Source: Auriscalpium vulgare (Eukaryota; Basidiomycota; Agaricomycetes; Russulales; Auriscalpiaceae). Taken from it: DNA of 64,000 bases. Made by a program: the position numbers and the translations under genes. The stretch covers positions 372,001-436,000 of the forward strand of contig JAHBBC010000005.1 of assembly GCA_019915015.1 (NCBI GenBank). The letters run 5' to 3'. The notes under the pieces were generated by a model. It did not search any database. It worked only from the letters and a program-made list of their open reading frames with translations, and was not told where the DNA came from. How positions within the stretch are numbered: the first letter of the stretch is position 1; each line of letters begins with the position of its first letter. Shown piece by piece: positions 22,793 to 34,264 of the stretch.

Positions 22793-22834
22793 TCGCACTG
22801 ACCGTGGACGGTCAGGTTCTCAGTGAGGAGGAGG
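22793..22834 (+). promoter_or_regulatory. Gypsy-1 polypurine tract
   Basis: AGTGAGGAGGAGG ends exactly one base before the TG of the 3' LTR, the required position for plus-strand priming. The whole 42-bp block is duplicated inside pol at 18459-18500. Confidence 0.85.
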
Positions 22835-24130
22835 TGACAAGCCCCGTCCCGCGCTGGGAGGGGATCTCGACTGTCTTTTCGCATTTTCGACCAAGTCCTC
22901 GGTCACGTGACCTCGGCCTTCCTGCGCCACGATCGGAGCGCCCCGCCGACTCCCACGCTGCTCGCACCACGCGCCCACAGTCGCCACACGCTCGTCAGCA
23001 CAGCATTTCCCACGCCCGTCACGACGCATCAGATTTCCATCAGACTCGCACAACCTGGTCGCACGACAGCCACGCTCGGCGCTACGCAGCTCCGGAGCTC
23101 TCACGCCATCTGAGTACCGCCTCAGTCGCTCATTGTCCGCTTGCCCATTGTCCGCCACACGAGTCCGACTACCCCGACGTCCTCCGATTCAGCGCTACCG
23201 ACTCGCCCGCTTCCCTTCGATGCGTACTAGCGCCTTACGACCCGCGCTACGCCCCCGCAGTCACGACGCGACTTGCGATCGACACGTGACCCAGTCGCGA
23301 CCGCGTCGAGAGTGGTGCACTCCGAACGTTCGCAATCGGAAGGCGCAGCCTCGTGCCCACATCATCGGACCACCGCTATCGCGCTCGATATGGCGCGCAT
23401 TGTCCGTTCCCGCGCTCCCCGACGCTGTTTCCCACAGTCGACGACAGAGAGGATCGTTTCCCGCGCCGCCTCCTTTGTCCTTTGACAGCGCTGATCGCTC
23501 GCTCGACACCGTTCCCCGCCTCGCTCCTCGTCGTCTGACCGACGCATGACCTCTACTCATTGTTCGTATTATTTCATATGACGCCGCTATCTTGTTTTCT
23601 TTGTCTTTTCCGATGTCTCCGTACTTACTCGATCGGACACGCACTGTACTCGTCGCAACGTATAAATAGTCGTCGGATACTCTGCGAAATGCAAGTTACG
23701 TTCCCCCCTCATCGCTCCGAGCACAAGTCGTGCGCTCTCGCCCTCGTCGTATCGTATAGCGGTCAACATCGGTTGACTGCTCTCGCGCCTCAGCCTCAGC
23801 CATCGCCCTAGCCTTTGTTCTCGCTTCCCGTCTTATCGCCCTCATCTTGTTCCATCGTTGTTGCCCCTTTGCCCGAGTCCTCGATCGCAGTCGCGTCGCA
23901 GCCTTCCGACGTCGTACGTCGAAGCCTCGCTTTCCGATCTGTCGGAGAGTCGATCGATCGCCTCGTCGCTGCTGCGCTCTCGATCGGATCGCAGTACGAT
24001 TGATCGGAGACGGTCGTCGCTTACTCCGGGACTCCTGACGCTCGCTCGCACACACACCGACATCTCTGCAGCGCTCTAGGGATTGGTGCTACGTTACGCA
24101 TTCCGCCCTACTACCTGGTTGTGTCCATCA
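22835..24130 (+). repeat. Gypsy-1 3' LTR
   Basis: 1,296 bp, same length as the 5' LTR, with the same TATA box at 23661-23668. It is followed by the GCGG duplication and the resumed exon of the interrupted gene. Confidence 0.95.
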
Positions 24131-26302
24131 GCGGTCACTGCGACGAGCGGCGCAACACCTGGTAAGAGTGTTGCAGATCAAGGGCCAGTCACTGACCTTG
24201 TCGTAGTGCGCAGTCGCAGCAAGGGCGCGAGCAAGGTTCCCGGGAGAGGAACCAAGACGCCGAAGAGCGCGCCAACGGCGGTGACGCAGAGCAGCGTGCG
24301 CGTGAGTGCGACACCTACCGGGAGCATGCTGACAGCGTCCCAGGTGAACATAGTGGCGGCGACGGATTCCAGCGCGGCGGGCGCTGTGAGTGTGGCGACG
24401 GCAAGCGACTTCCATGGGTCGAGCGCGCAGAAGAACCGCAAGGCAAACAAGGGGAAGGCGACCGCCTCGAGCGCGCTGAGGAGCGAGAAGTCGAGCAACG
24501 TCAAGCGCGTGGCACAGACAGCGAGCGAGGGGAGCGACGCAACCCAGGCGCGGGACCGGGACTTGTCGAGGAGCGCGTCGGGGCGCGTCACACCTGCAGC
24601 GACAGGTTCGTCTGACTTGTGCGATCTTGCTGGCAAGATAGTGATCTTTTCTCGTCCCAGATCCGCCAGCAACGCCCCCACTGTCTCGGGACGCATCCCC
24701 AAGCCGCTGGTCCGTCTCCTCTGGGCCCCAACCAGTGGCGCTGGACGAGGTTGTGGAACCGCAAAGTGGGTCGACGGCAAAGCATGGTGTGCAGGGGCGC
24801 GAGGGGCAGGGGCGCAAGCGTGACATGCGCGATGCACTGCGTCGCAAGCAAGGTACGATTCTCTTTGACCAGCATGCGTTCGCTCAAAACAGGGACTTTG
24901 TTTAGGTACCGTGGGCGTGGTGGCTCATTCGTCAGAAGCGGCCCGTCAACAGCCTGTCAGACTGGGATCCTCGGGCGCGGAGCAAGATGCGGTTGACGGC
25001 GCCTCAGACATGGTGAGCACTTTCTTACGAATTATGGCCCATATTGACAGACCCTTTCAACGCGCGCCGGCTGGCCCAGGGGGTTTGAGCGTCCGCCGGG
25101 CCGATGGAGAACGCTGAGGCGCCGGCTGCGCGCGGGGGGCCGTGGCCGCAAGATATCGACCTGGTCTTGGAAGACGACAAAACCTTGGCGAGGCACTCAA
25201 ATCAGCAGCCGAGGGTGAAGAAAGTCCTGACGCAGGCCTGCACCAAGTCGCTGCCCCAAGAGATGTTCTGGAAGCATCCCATCCCCGCGGGGCCGTATCG
25301 GTATGAACTTGCGCGGGCGGCGCTCCTCAAGGCCGCGCAGGACCTCGATGACAATGACGTGGCACGGCGATTGACATCGGACAGGTCGTACGCTGATAGC
25401 CTCAGTGAAGTGGTAAGCAGCCTCTGACTTATGCTCTGCCTAGCTAATTGTTCTGAGTTCGCAGGTCAAGGAACATTTGAACAATATCCGCAGCGTCATG
25501 AAGGCCCGGGTGTCGACCCTGGCTGTCAGCGAAGGCTACGGTCTGAAGGCCTCCGACAAGGCGGAGGAACGAGCAGCGCTGGTCGCCAAGATAACGACTA
25601 AGCCGAATTACTTGTTCATCTTGCCGAAGGACCCAAAGGTGCGTCGTGCTCAGACTTCCCATGAGACATGGTGATTGATGCCGGGATGTTTGCAGACTGG
25701 CCGCGTCTCGAAGAGCGAGCCCTTTTGCCACCCCGTCATTATCGAGGCAATTTCATCCATCTTCTTCGGGCCTAAAGCCCTCCACACCTTCCCAGATGAC
25801 ACGTTCCTGGTTGACGCGGACCCTTCTTATGAGACGGAGGACTCGGAAGGTCAGCAGCACGAGCTGCCACCGCCCATGATCGCCTACGTCGCAGCTTTGG
25901 TGTGTGGAAGCACAACCTTGGCTTCACTAGTACGACTGATGCTGTGTGGCTGACTCGGATTCTGCAGGTATGGTCGGTGCTCAAGCAATGGCAGCTAGGC
26001 ACCTTCAGCAAGGACAGCGTTTCGGGCGACAGCATCTCGTCGGTGTACGAAGATCTCATAGCAACTTTCTCTCAAGGGCGTGAGCAAAATCCGACAGGCT
26101 ATCACGCCACAATGGAGTACATCTATCTTGCTGTCCGGTGTGTGTCTGTGGCCTGTATTGTGCATGATTCTAAGCTCTGTCTAGGGGGTTACTGATCCCT
26201 GAAGGCGGTGAAGACCCTGCTGTGCAGGTCCCAGGGGTGGCGAGCACTGCTGTGGACTTCTCGTCTATGGGCTCGTCACTGAAGTTCCGTCGTCGTGGAT
26301 GA
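24131..26302 (+). CDS. DUF6532-type gene, 3' part
   Basis: Reading resumes in frame after Gypsy-1 as VTATSGATPG. Exons: to 24161, 24207-24605, 24661-24852, 24906-25012, about 25104-25412, 25465-25638, 25696-25899, 25968-26137 and 26185-26302 (ending SSLKFRRRG). The exons from 25104 on carry the conserved domain: VKEHLNNIRSVMKARV, HPVIIEAISSIFFGPKAL, PPPMIAYVAALVWSVLKQW and YEDLIATFSQ. I recognise these as the fungal DUF6532 domain, whose function is unknown and which is expanded in Agaricomycetes. The join between 25012 and 25104 does not keep frame in any splice I tried, so a small frameshift may exist there in addition to the Gypsy-1 insertion. Confidence 0.7.
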
Positions 26303-26717
26303 AGACTTGGTGTGTATCATGTGCCTCAGGTGAGCATCTACGTGCTCCATTGCTGGGTTTTGAGCTGAGGACTCTCTGGATGTGTCTGGGTCTAGGCGAT
26401 TGGTGTCGGGGGAGAAGCCTGCCCGCAGTTTTTACTATATGCATATGTCCCCAATATCCACTAATTATGCCAAATTATGTCTAATGTTATGATATGTGGT
26501 TACCCATAATTATGGCTAATTAGGTGGCTGAGTACCTATGGGCCAGGTGTGAATTACTGACAGTTAGGTATGGGTTTGTACTGGGTTTGTACTAATTGGC
26601 ACTAATTGGTCAAACAAATATGGGGGGGCTAAGGTAATCCTAACCATAATGTGACATTGGGGGAATTAGCACTAAATGGTACTATTTAGCTATAAATTAT
26701 GGGGGGAGGGTTTCCCA
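26303..26717. other. AT-rich intergenic stretch
   Basis: Composition switches abruptly from GC-rich gene to AT-rich sequence with repeated TAATTATG and CACTAATTGG words. No coding sequence or RNA gene is visible. Confidence 0.6.
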
Positions 26718-27470
26718 GATGTATCAACATACGACTTTGCATATTGCTCACATAATCAAATGATCTGAACACAGGTGAGCAATATAAAAATGTCTCGTAC
26801 TTTGCAAATGATCCAGACTCTGGGATCCTGGCCATTGTGTTTACATTAATTTTACCTTTCTACAGATATATAATATGTATATATTGTATTGGGGAAAGGA
26901 AAAGAAAGTGATGAGAAGAGCAAAATGTATTGTAGAGCAAGAGTCAAGATAAGGTTGGTATAGACTATACACAGCGTAACTATACCCACTGCACTGTAGT
27001 CTGATGGTTAATGCTCTTATATTGTATTGTGTAAGCAATGGGTTGTAGGTTCAATTCCCCCCCTTTGCACATTTTGAATAATATAGATATTCAGCCTGGG
27101 TATTGTAGTAGCCGGGTTAGAGAAGCATGACATAGTAAACCGGCTCAACCACTCGAAAACTACGTCATGCTTCTCTACACCAGCCATGGGAACTCTTTAC
27201 CAAAAATAGAAATCCAGGAGCTTCTTTTTCTGATCATAGAACAATTGGAATTATATGCATAGCTGCGCTAGTTAGCTTGGAAAACATAAAATACTCGCAG
27301 ACACGAGCGTCTTTTGAAGCGCAAAGATGTGGAAAGACATTAGGCAGAAGCTACTTACCTAAGAATTATTACAATTAACTCTTCATTGTTTATTTCTCTA
27401 ACCAGTCAGGTCAAAAAGTGCGCTTCAGGAAAAGCACGAAAGGAAATTTATTCCCACGGCTGTTCCACCT
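26718..27470 (+). mobile_element. Repeat copy E1 with tRNA-like module and hairpin
   Basis: It is nearly identical, inverted, to 52,660-53,634 (E5). Order: AT-rich leader, tRNA-like head (26985-27066), CCTGGGTATTGTAGTAGCCGGG stem region, a hairpin with 18-nt arms at 27119-27136 and 27159-27176 (one mismatch), then a body containing CTCGCAGACACGAG. The right end is disturbed near 27,365 by a fragment of another terminus, so the 3' boundary is approximate. It belongs to the same family as copies i-iv. Confidence 0.7.
26985..27066 (+). other. tRNA-like Pol III promoter module (E1)
   Basis: A-box-like TAGTCTGATGG (26997-27007) and B-box GGTTCAATTCC (27048-27058) at tRNA spacing. It does not fold into a full standard cloverleaf by eye, so it looks like a SINE-type head rather than a working tRNA gene. 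Confidence 0.6.
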
Positions 27471-27698
27471 GCCTAATTCAGTAATTCTTACCTAAGTGAC
27501 TTTTACCTATACTTTCTATCCCACACTCGTGTCTGTACGTATTTTGCATTTTTCAAACTAACTAGTCTAGATATGTATATGATTCTAATTGTTCTGTGAT
27601 GAGAAAGACAGGCCTCATATTTTCTTTCTTTTGGAAAAAAGTTCCCACGGGTGTTGTAGACAGAGGTTTTGGGTATCAGTCAGTTGACCCAAGTTACT

Positions 27699-28500
27699 AC
27701 TTGGGGTCAGTGGCCATTGCAAGCATGGCAGTACAATTACTATAATCATTCTTATTATATCTAGTTTTCTTACATATTTTATGTGATAACAACAGATGCT
27801 AAGCCATTATATTCTCTACTTACTGTATTAGGCTCAGTTCAATTATAGCTATGACACATGCTGTTAGGTTTCTATAAATAGAGCACAGGCTCTAGTATGG
27901 CTGTATGTGGAACTAGAATTGTGATGTGTGACATATGCTGGTATATATTTTGTGGGGTACTTCATGTACTCCACCTGGTGCTAACAGATCCCACCTATAT
28001 AGTTTTGACTGAGCATGCTCAGCGAGAGACTAACACCCGTCCATCTGTAATTCTGACAGCTCAAAGACTTTGTAAGGTCCAGAGAGGTAATCTATGCTGC
28101 ATGGGAGCTTCATCTACTCTCATAAAGTCTGGGAGACGCAGTGAAAGATATATGGCAAAATATTCAATCAAAAGACAAAGAGAAGATAAAATGTATGCAG
28201 TTCTAACAGAATATTGCTTGAATTTATTACATACTGTTGCCTAAGTGTACCTTTGACCTACCTAAAAATGGTAAAAATCACACAAATAGAGTTGGTACAT
28301 TGACTTATTATACTGAGGAATTATGATCATTTTACAATGGCAATTGACATATTAACTCTATATATGCTGTATATGAAGTGATAAACATCTGAAATGAAGG
28401 CTATACAACCCTCATGTAGACTCATGTAATACATGATAAAATAGAGCTGATTTTTAGGAGTCCAGTGATACCAAGATTGTCCTGATTGAATAAAAATTGG
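27699..28500 (+). repeat. Repeat unit U, copy 1 (direct repeat of 63,212-64,000)
   Basis: It starts ACTTGGGGTCAGTGGCC and matches 63,212 onward with only a few substitutions over at least 789 bp, while the left flanks differ. The first 45 bases are the Helentron-like terminus found in copies i-iv. It contains TATAAATAG at about 27,874 and a 115-codon frame. Confidence 0.85.
27897..28244 (+). CDS. Small open frame in repeat U, unknown protein (115 aa)
   Basis: ATG at 27897, shortly after a TATAAATAG box, and stop at 28244. The start MAVCGTRIVMCDICWYIF is cysteine-rich and hydrophobic; the rest is basic. The frame is kept in the second copy (63410-63757) with only a few residue changes. No domain was recognised, and it may be a chance frame in a repeat rather than a gene. 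Confidence 0.3.
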   Translation: MAVCGTRIVMCDICWYIFCGVLHVLHLVLTDPTYIVLTEHAQRETNTRPSVILTAQRLCKVQRGNLCCMGASSTLIKSGRRSERYMAKYSIKRQREDKMYAVLTEYCLNLLHTVA

Positions 28501-29006
28501 CCAAGATATGGTCTGCTCTGAACCCGTGGGAATAATATACCATCTTTGGTCCTTCTACCTCGGGTATTTACGGCCATCCAGGTGTCGCACTTTCACAAGT
28601 GCGACACCTGGATGGCCGTAAACACCCAAGTGCGACACCTGGATGGCTGTAAATACCCGGGTGGCCATTCCTATGCTCATATATGGTAACTCAAATGGCA
28701 ACACATACATATATACCTTTTGAAGCTGCTTCAAAGGATCTTCTACATTGTCATAGGCTATTCTATGAGGTCCCTTCATATCCTAGTCCCCAGGTCCCAG
28801 ATAGGGTACATTTCGAGTACCGTGGGAAAGTAATACCAAAAATAGTAAGTATGAACACTTGCTTTGTCAACTTAGATCACTCAAAATCATGCTCATATCT
28901 GTACTCATTGCCCTAGAAATTGCAAAATACTGGCGTAAACGCAACACTTTTGATGGTTCATACATGCAAGAGACCTAGGAATCAAAGCTGACTGAGATAT
29001 ACCATG
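28501..29006. other. AT-rich stretch with a perfect palindrome
   Basis: Apart from the hairpin at 28567-28622 and its third arm copy, no gene or recognisable element is seen. Confidence 0.5.
28567..28622. repeat. Perfect 26-bp-arm palindrome plus a third arm copy
   Basis: Arms 28567-28592 and 28597-28622 are exact reverse complements around a 4-nt loop (TCAC). A further copy of the arm, AAGTGCGACACCTGGATGG, starts at 28628 and runs into TACCCGGG, matching the CGGGTA before the first arm. The layout suggests a tiny fold-back unit or collapsed tandem inverted repeats. Confidence 0.9.
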
Positions 29007-29021
29007 ACGATTACTCTTAAT

Positions 29022-31588
29022 TACGATTACTCTTAATCGTTTCTTTCTTCAACCAAGTCAGGCCAAAACGTGAACACATTATAAGTCGCTTTAGGAAATA
29101 GATCCCACGGTCAAGTCGCGTCGTCCCAACTGCCTTTTTCAGTAATTCTTAGCTAAGCAGGTCCTGCCGCACCTTGCAGGATCCTCACACTTCAACTATA
29201 GCACTAGCATGGTTCCCATTACGAGTACTCTTAATTATGATTCCTCCTAATCATTTATTTCCTCCATCAGCCAGGCGAAATGCATGCATTAGAAAGAATG
29301 CTCTAGGAGATATGTCCCAAAGCTTGGACTAAAGTCAAGTTGTGTCGTCCCATCTGCCTAATTCTGTAATTCTTAGCTAAGTAGCTCCTGCCTGCCCTGT
29401 GATTTACACACCTTTGCACTGCAAAAGACACTCGTGTCTGCGAGTATTTTGCATTTTCCAAGCTAATTAGCATTGATATACACATGATACCAATTGTTCT
29501 CAGGTCAGAAGAGAAGGCCTTCTAACTTCCCTTTTTGGTAACATGTTCCCACGGGGTGACAATGGTGAGGTTGGCAATCGGGAGGGCTCTAGTTGCTAAC
29601 TACCATGCATTATATATACCAGAAGTGTTGAGAGGATGTTGATCATGTGAATAGCCAATGATATAATTCCTCAACAAGCGTGGGAAAATGACGCAGTTGA
29701 ATCAGGCAGACTGGGATTTTTGCCGGTCAATGAGTCATTGCTTCCTAATCCCGGGGATAAAGTACCCGGTTACCCGGTAATTGAGCAATTTTTAGCTAAG
29801 TAGCTCCTGCCCAATGCTTTTCAACACCTTCTCACTTCCAAAGACGCTCATGTCTGCAAGTATTTTGCGTTTTGCAAGCTAACCAGCAACAATATGAACA
29901 TGTTTTCAATTGTTCTCGAGTCAGCAAAAAATACTGCATGATTTCCATTTTAGGTAAAATCTTCCCACGGGTAGGCCAAACACGCACTATGACGCATCAA
30001 CCGGCACTTTCAACTGGGTGCAGGTTTAAACGCGTCATGGTGCACAAACCCGGCTACTACAATACCCGGGCAGAATAATTATATTATTAAAAAGTCGCAC
30101 AGAGGGAGAATTGAACCTACAACCTCTTGGTTCTTTATATCAACCAATAGTATTGACCACTACACTACAAGGCCATTTAGCTTTGTAGGATATGTACAGT
30201 AGTTGTTGACCTTCTATCTTCTCCTGCCCTACAAGACAGTTTGCTCTTTGCATCAATTTCTTTCCCCTTCTTTGGTACTTTGGGAAAAGATATATATATA
30301 TAAAGCTACAATTGTTGTGATTTGCAAAATGGATGAGAATCACTGAAAAAAGAGTTCAGAGGTCTTCGACCCGTCGGCTGCGGCGCCACCAGGTGCCGTG
30401 GCTTCGCTCTTGACTCCAACGCTTACACATTGCCGCTGCTTCCCACAACATGTGACGTGTTGTTGCTGTCGTGCTGACGTGCCATGAGACATTGACAACA
30501 TGTATCTCAGCTTCTACTGCACCTGTGGAGGTGGTTCTGGGCTCAATCGAGATAGTGATGTATACTATCATGACTGATTCACATATACATGCAATTCTAT
30601 GGTGCTACTGTGGATAGAAATTACATACATGTGAAAATGAAATACAACTCTTTTGCCGTGAAATACAGCATCAGATAAACTCTTGGGCATCTTAGGAATA
30701 CATGACATCCAAGCCCTTGATTGAGCCCGGAACCGCCTCCATAGGCATAGTGGAAGCCAAGATACACATTGTCGATGTTGTGTGGCGCGTCAGCACAACG
30801 GTGACGGTGCTGATACACATCGCTCCATGCTGCGAGGTGATCATTACAGAATTTTCGCACTTTCATCAAGTCAACAGACACACAATTCTGAAGATCACAG
30901 CATCGCACAGCAGTGCTCCGACCACCTGATTAGTTCTTCCAACCGCTCACAAGATTGGAGTCTTGCAGAGCAGTCACGCAATCGGAATCATACCTTGAAC
31001 ACCACACTCGCGCCAGCGACGCTGTCGCACGCAGCACACACAGTCATCCGACCACTTGCTCGTTGTTCCAACTGCCACCACGTGACCTCGAGCACAGCAC
31101 CTCCCACAGCTGTCACAACGCGTCGGAATTCCATCAGACATGTTTACTGTTGAGATTGTCATCAGAATGTATGCACGATGCCACTCCAGTCACTGTGACA
31201 TCTGTATTCCTCTGCAGTCGCACCACTGTCCTCTGACCATTGTTCACCTCAGTTCTTGTACTCACACTGCATCGTTCTGATCCCGATTGTTTTGTATTTT
31301 TATCAATGTCCCGATTATTGCCTCAGGATTCTGACCACCATTCCGGAGCATTCTTACCGGAAGAATAATCACAATGTCACAACATTGCAACACTCACCTC
31401 CGATCACCTAGTGCATCGGAGCATGCAGGATGTTGAGCTACCACCCAGTGATAGAGACAATCCCCAAGCCTAGACTGTCAGCAATTTTGCTTGGGTATAT
31501 TTAATGGCCAAGCCCCTCTCCCCCCTGCCCCCTAAATGATTAAGAGTAATTGTACTGCCATGCTTGCACTGGCCATTTCCCACCAAGT
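29022..31588 (-). mobile_element. Helentron-like non-autonomous element, full copy ii (2,567 bp)
   Basis: Same length as copy i (59365-61931) and nearly identical to it in opposite orientation. One end is TACGATTACTCTTAATC; the other carries the inverted GATTAAGAGTAATTGTA set inward of a terminal segment with a GCCA...TGGC hairpin and CACCAAGT end. There is no target-site duplication: the flanks join into the right end of copy iv without gain or loss. No transposase or helicase is encoded; internal frames are not protein-like. It includes a tRNA-like module and a hairpin. Confidence 0.75.
30100..30175 (-). other. tRNA-like Pol III promoter module (copy ii)
   Basis: On the minus strand: TAGTGTAGTGG A-box followed by GGTTCAATTCTCC B-box region, matching the 60786-60846 module of copy i. 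Confidence 0.6.
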
Positions 31589-32024
31589 CGTTTCTTTCTT
31601 CCATCAGTCAGGCAAAAAAACGCACGCATCAGAAAGATCGCTTTAGGAAATATGTCCCAAAGTTCGGACCAAAGTCAAGTCGCGTCGTCCCACCTGCCTG
31701 ATTGAGTAATTCTTCTGTAAGTAGCTTCTGCCCAATGCTTATTCACATGTTGTGCTTCAAAAGACACTCGTGTCTGCGAGTATTTTGTGTTTTGCAAGCT
31801 AACTAGAACAGATATGCATATGATTCGAATTGTTCTGTGATAAGAAAAAGAGGCCCCATAGTTGCCATTTTTGGTAAAATGTTCCCACGGATGGTGTAGA
31901 GAAAGATGACGTAGTTTTCGAGTGCATGCTACCAATTGATCCGGTTTGCTACGTCATCTTTCTCTACTCCGGCTACTACGATACCCGGGCCCAATTGTTT
32001 TATTGTTAAAAATATGCATACAGG

Positions 32025-32100
32025 GGTAGTTGAACCAACAGCACCAGTCAATAGCTTACATAATGCAGTTCAAGAGCGTTAACCACTACACCACAAGGCT
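32025..32100 (-). other. tRNA-like Pol III promoter module (copy iv)
   Basis: Minus strand: TGTAGTGGTTAACGC A-box region and GGTTCAACTACCC in place of the B-box, more diverged than the others. It is followed by a hairpin with perfect 19-nt arms at 31949-31967 and 31896-31914. Confidence 0.5.
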
Positions 32101-32370
32101 ATACATATATAGCACTTGCTTATAGTCTGTATCAACCTTCCATCTCACCCTGCCCTATAATACATTTTGCTCTTTCAATCAGCGTTTTCCCTGATACAAT
32201 GCACACATATTATATATCATCAGAAAGCTACAATAAATGCACAGACAATGGTAAGAGTACTGGAGTCTGCAGGAATTGTGATGTATTAGCCAGTGCATAT
32301 TTACCACCAGTGTGTAGACCCAGGTCTACCAAGTGCAGTCACGTGGCTGATGATACGCTCCGCTCCGCGC

Positions 32371-33671
32371 TGATGGACATGACCAGGTAGTAGGGCGGAA
32401 TGCGTAACGTAGCACCAATCCCTAGAGCGCTGCAGAGATGTCGGTGTGTGTGCAAGCGAGCGTCAGGAGTCCCGGAGTAAGCGACGACCGTCTCCAATCA
32501 AGCGTACTGTGATCTGATCGAGAGCGCAGTGGCTACAAGGCGATCGATCGACTCTCCGACCGATCGGAAAGCAAGACTTCAACGTGCGACATCGGAAGGC
32601 TGCGACGCGACTGCGATCGAGGACTCGGGCAAAGGGCAACAACGATGGAACAAGATGAGAGCGATAAGACGGGAGGCGAGAACTAAGGCTGAGGCAATGA
32701 CTGAGGCTAAGGCGCGAGCGCAGTCAACCAATGTTGACCGCTATACGATACGACGAAGACGAGAGTGCACGACTTGTGCTCAGAGCGATGAGGGGGGAAC
32801 GTAACTTGCATTGCACAGAGTATCCGACGACTATTTATACGTTGTGACAAGTACATTGCGTGTCCGATTGAGTAAGTACGGAGGCATCGGAAAGACAAAA
32901 GAAATAATAGCGGCGTCGTATCAAATGGTGCGGACAATGTGCGAGAGTCATGCGACGGTCAGACGACGAGGAACGAGGCGGGGGACGATGTCGAGCGAAT
33001 GATCAGCGCTGTCAAAGGACAAAGGAAGCGGCGCGGGAAACGATCTGCTCTGTCGTCGACTGTGGGAAACAGCATCGGGGAGTGCGGGAATAGACAAGGT
33101 GCGCCATATCGAGCACGATAACGGCGGTCCGATGACGAGGACACGAGGATGCGCCTTCCGATCGCGAATATTCGGAAAGCGACGCTTCCGATTCGTGGCG
33201 TGGGTGGTCGGCGCGTCGATCGCAAGGCGTGCATGGAGTCGGATTGGAGACGCGTGTCGCTAGGCGTTGGGATGTGTCGTAGGGGAGTCGTCAAGTCGAG
33301 GGCGCTGGGTCGGGGGACGTCGGAGCGATCGGGACAATGGTGCGGACAATGCGGTGGCGAACAATGGGTGACTGAGGCGGCACTCAGATGGCGTGAGAGC
33401 ACCGGCGTTGCGTAGCGCCGAGCGTGGCTGTCGTGCGACCGGGCGGTGCGCATCTGATGGAAATTGATGCGTTGTGACAGGCGTGGGAAATGCTGTGCTG
33501 GCGGGCGTGTGGCGATGGGGTGTGCGGTCAGGCGCTTAGTGCAAGCAGCGTGGGAGTCGGCGGGGCGTTCTGATCGTGGCGCAGGAAGGCCGAGGTCACG
33601 TGACCGAGGACTTGGTCGAAAATGCGAAAAGACAGTCGAGATCCCCTCTCAGCGCGGGACGAGGCTTGTCA
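32371..33671 (-). repeat. Solo LTR of the Gypsy-1 family
   Basis: Reverse complement of the Gypsy-1 LTR (starts TGACAAGCCTCG at 33671, ends GTCCATCA at 32371), moderately diverged. It is flanked by GCGC on both sides (32367-32370 and 33672-33675), a 4-bp target duplication. It sits inside copy iv at the same site as the LTR in copy iii. Confidence 0.9.
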
Positions 33672-34072
33672 GCGCTGCGAGGCAATCATTCACCATTGTT
33701 TGCACTTTTGACAAGTTGACAGTCATGTGATTCAGGAGGTTGGAGAGTCGCACAGACGAGCTCCCACCACCTATTTAGTGTCTCCCAACGCTCACAAGAT
33801 CAGAGCCAGAGTTCTAACCGTTGGAGTCTCGTAGGGCATTCGCGTGGTCGGAATCATACCTTGGACACCACACTCAGACCATCGACTCAGTCACACACCG
33901 CACACGCAGTCATTCGACCACTCACACATTGTTTTGACTGTAACCCTACAACCTTGACTCAGAGCACAGCATCTTGGGCCACAGCTGTTACAACTTGGCG
34001 GGATTTCATAGGAAATTTCAATCATCGAGATCGTTGTCAGAACATGTGTGCCACACCGCTCCAATAACTCTG

Positions 34073-34264
34073 TGTAAGGCGGACGCCTTCCAGATGGACT
34101 GAGGCTAGGGTTAGGAGAGGTTGAGGTTTATTTGTCAGCGAAGGGACGAAGCGCGAGCGAGCCCGAGAGTACGGGCAGCTCTTTCACACTTGTACTTATC
34201 TCATCTTGGAACAAGACGGGGTATTGTGTACTTTGTGTGATCTAAGAGCGACAACACCCTTACA
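34073..34264 (+). repeat. Gypsy-2 5' LTR
   Basis: 192 bp, TGTAAGGCGGACGCC to ACACCCTTACA, no difference seen from 47376-47567. No obvious tRNA-complementary primer site follows it (CTTTTTTACACATCC), so priming may be unusual, for example self-priming as in Tf1-type elements. Confidence 0.95.

Larger units (their letters stand above)
12157..24130 (+). mobile_element. Gypsy-1: full-length Ty3/gypsy LTR retrotransposon with an antisense passenger gene
   Basis: The element is 11,974 bp long and bounded by 1,296-bp direct LTRs (TG...CA) and GCGG target duplications. Order on the plus strand: 5' LTR, primer-binding site, gag-protease, pol (RT, RNase H, integrase), then a seven-exon minus-strand gene, polypurine tract and 3' LTR. 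The two LTRs differ by one base that I found (12,593 A versus 23,271 G), indicating recent insertion. The gag and pol frames are both open. It sits inside an exon of a DUF6532-type gene. Solo LTRs of the same family lie at 32371-33671 (minus) and, more diverged, at 40442-41689 (plus). Confidence 0.95.

Noticed and set aside
24083..24823. An LTR-initiated fusion protein reading from the 3' LTR into the DUF6532-type gene
   Set aside because: The frame is open across the junction, but its first codon in the LTR is TTG, preceded by a TAG; there is no in-LTR ATG in this frame.
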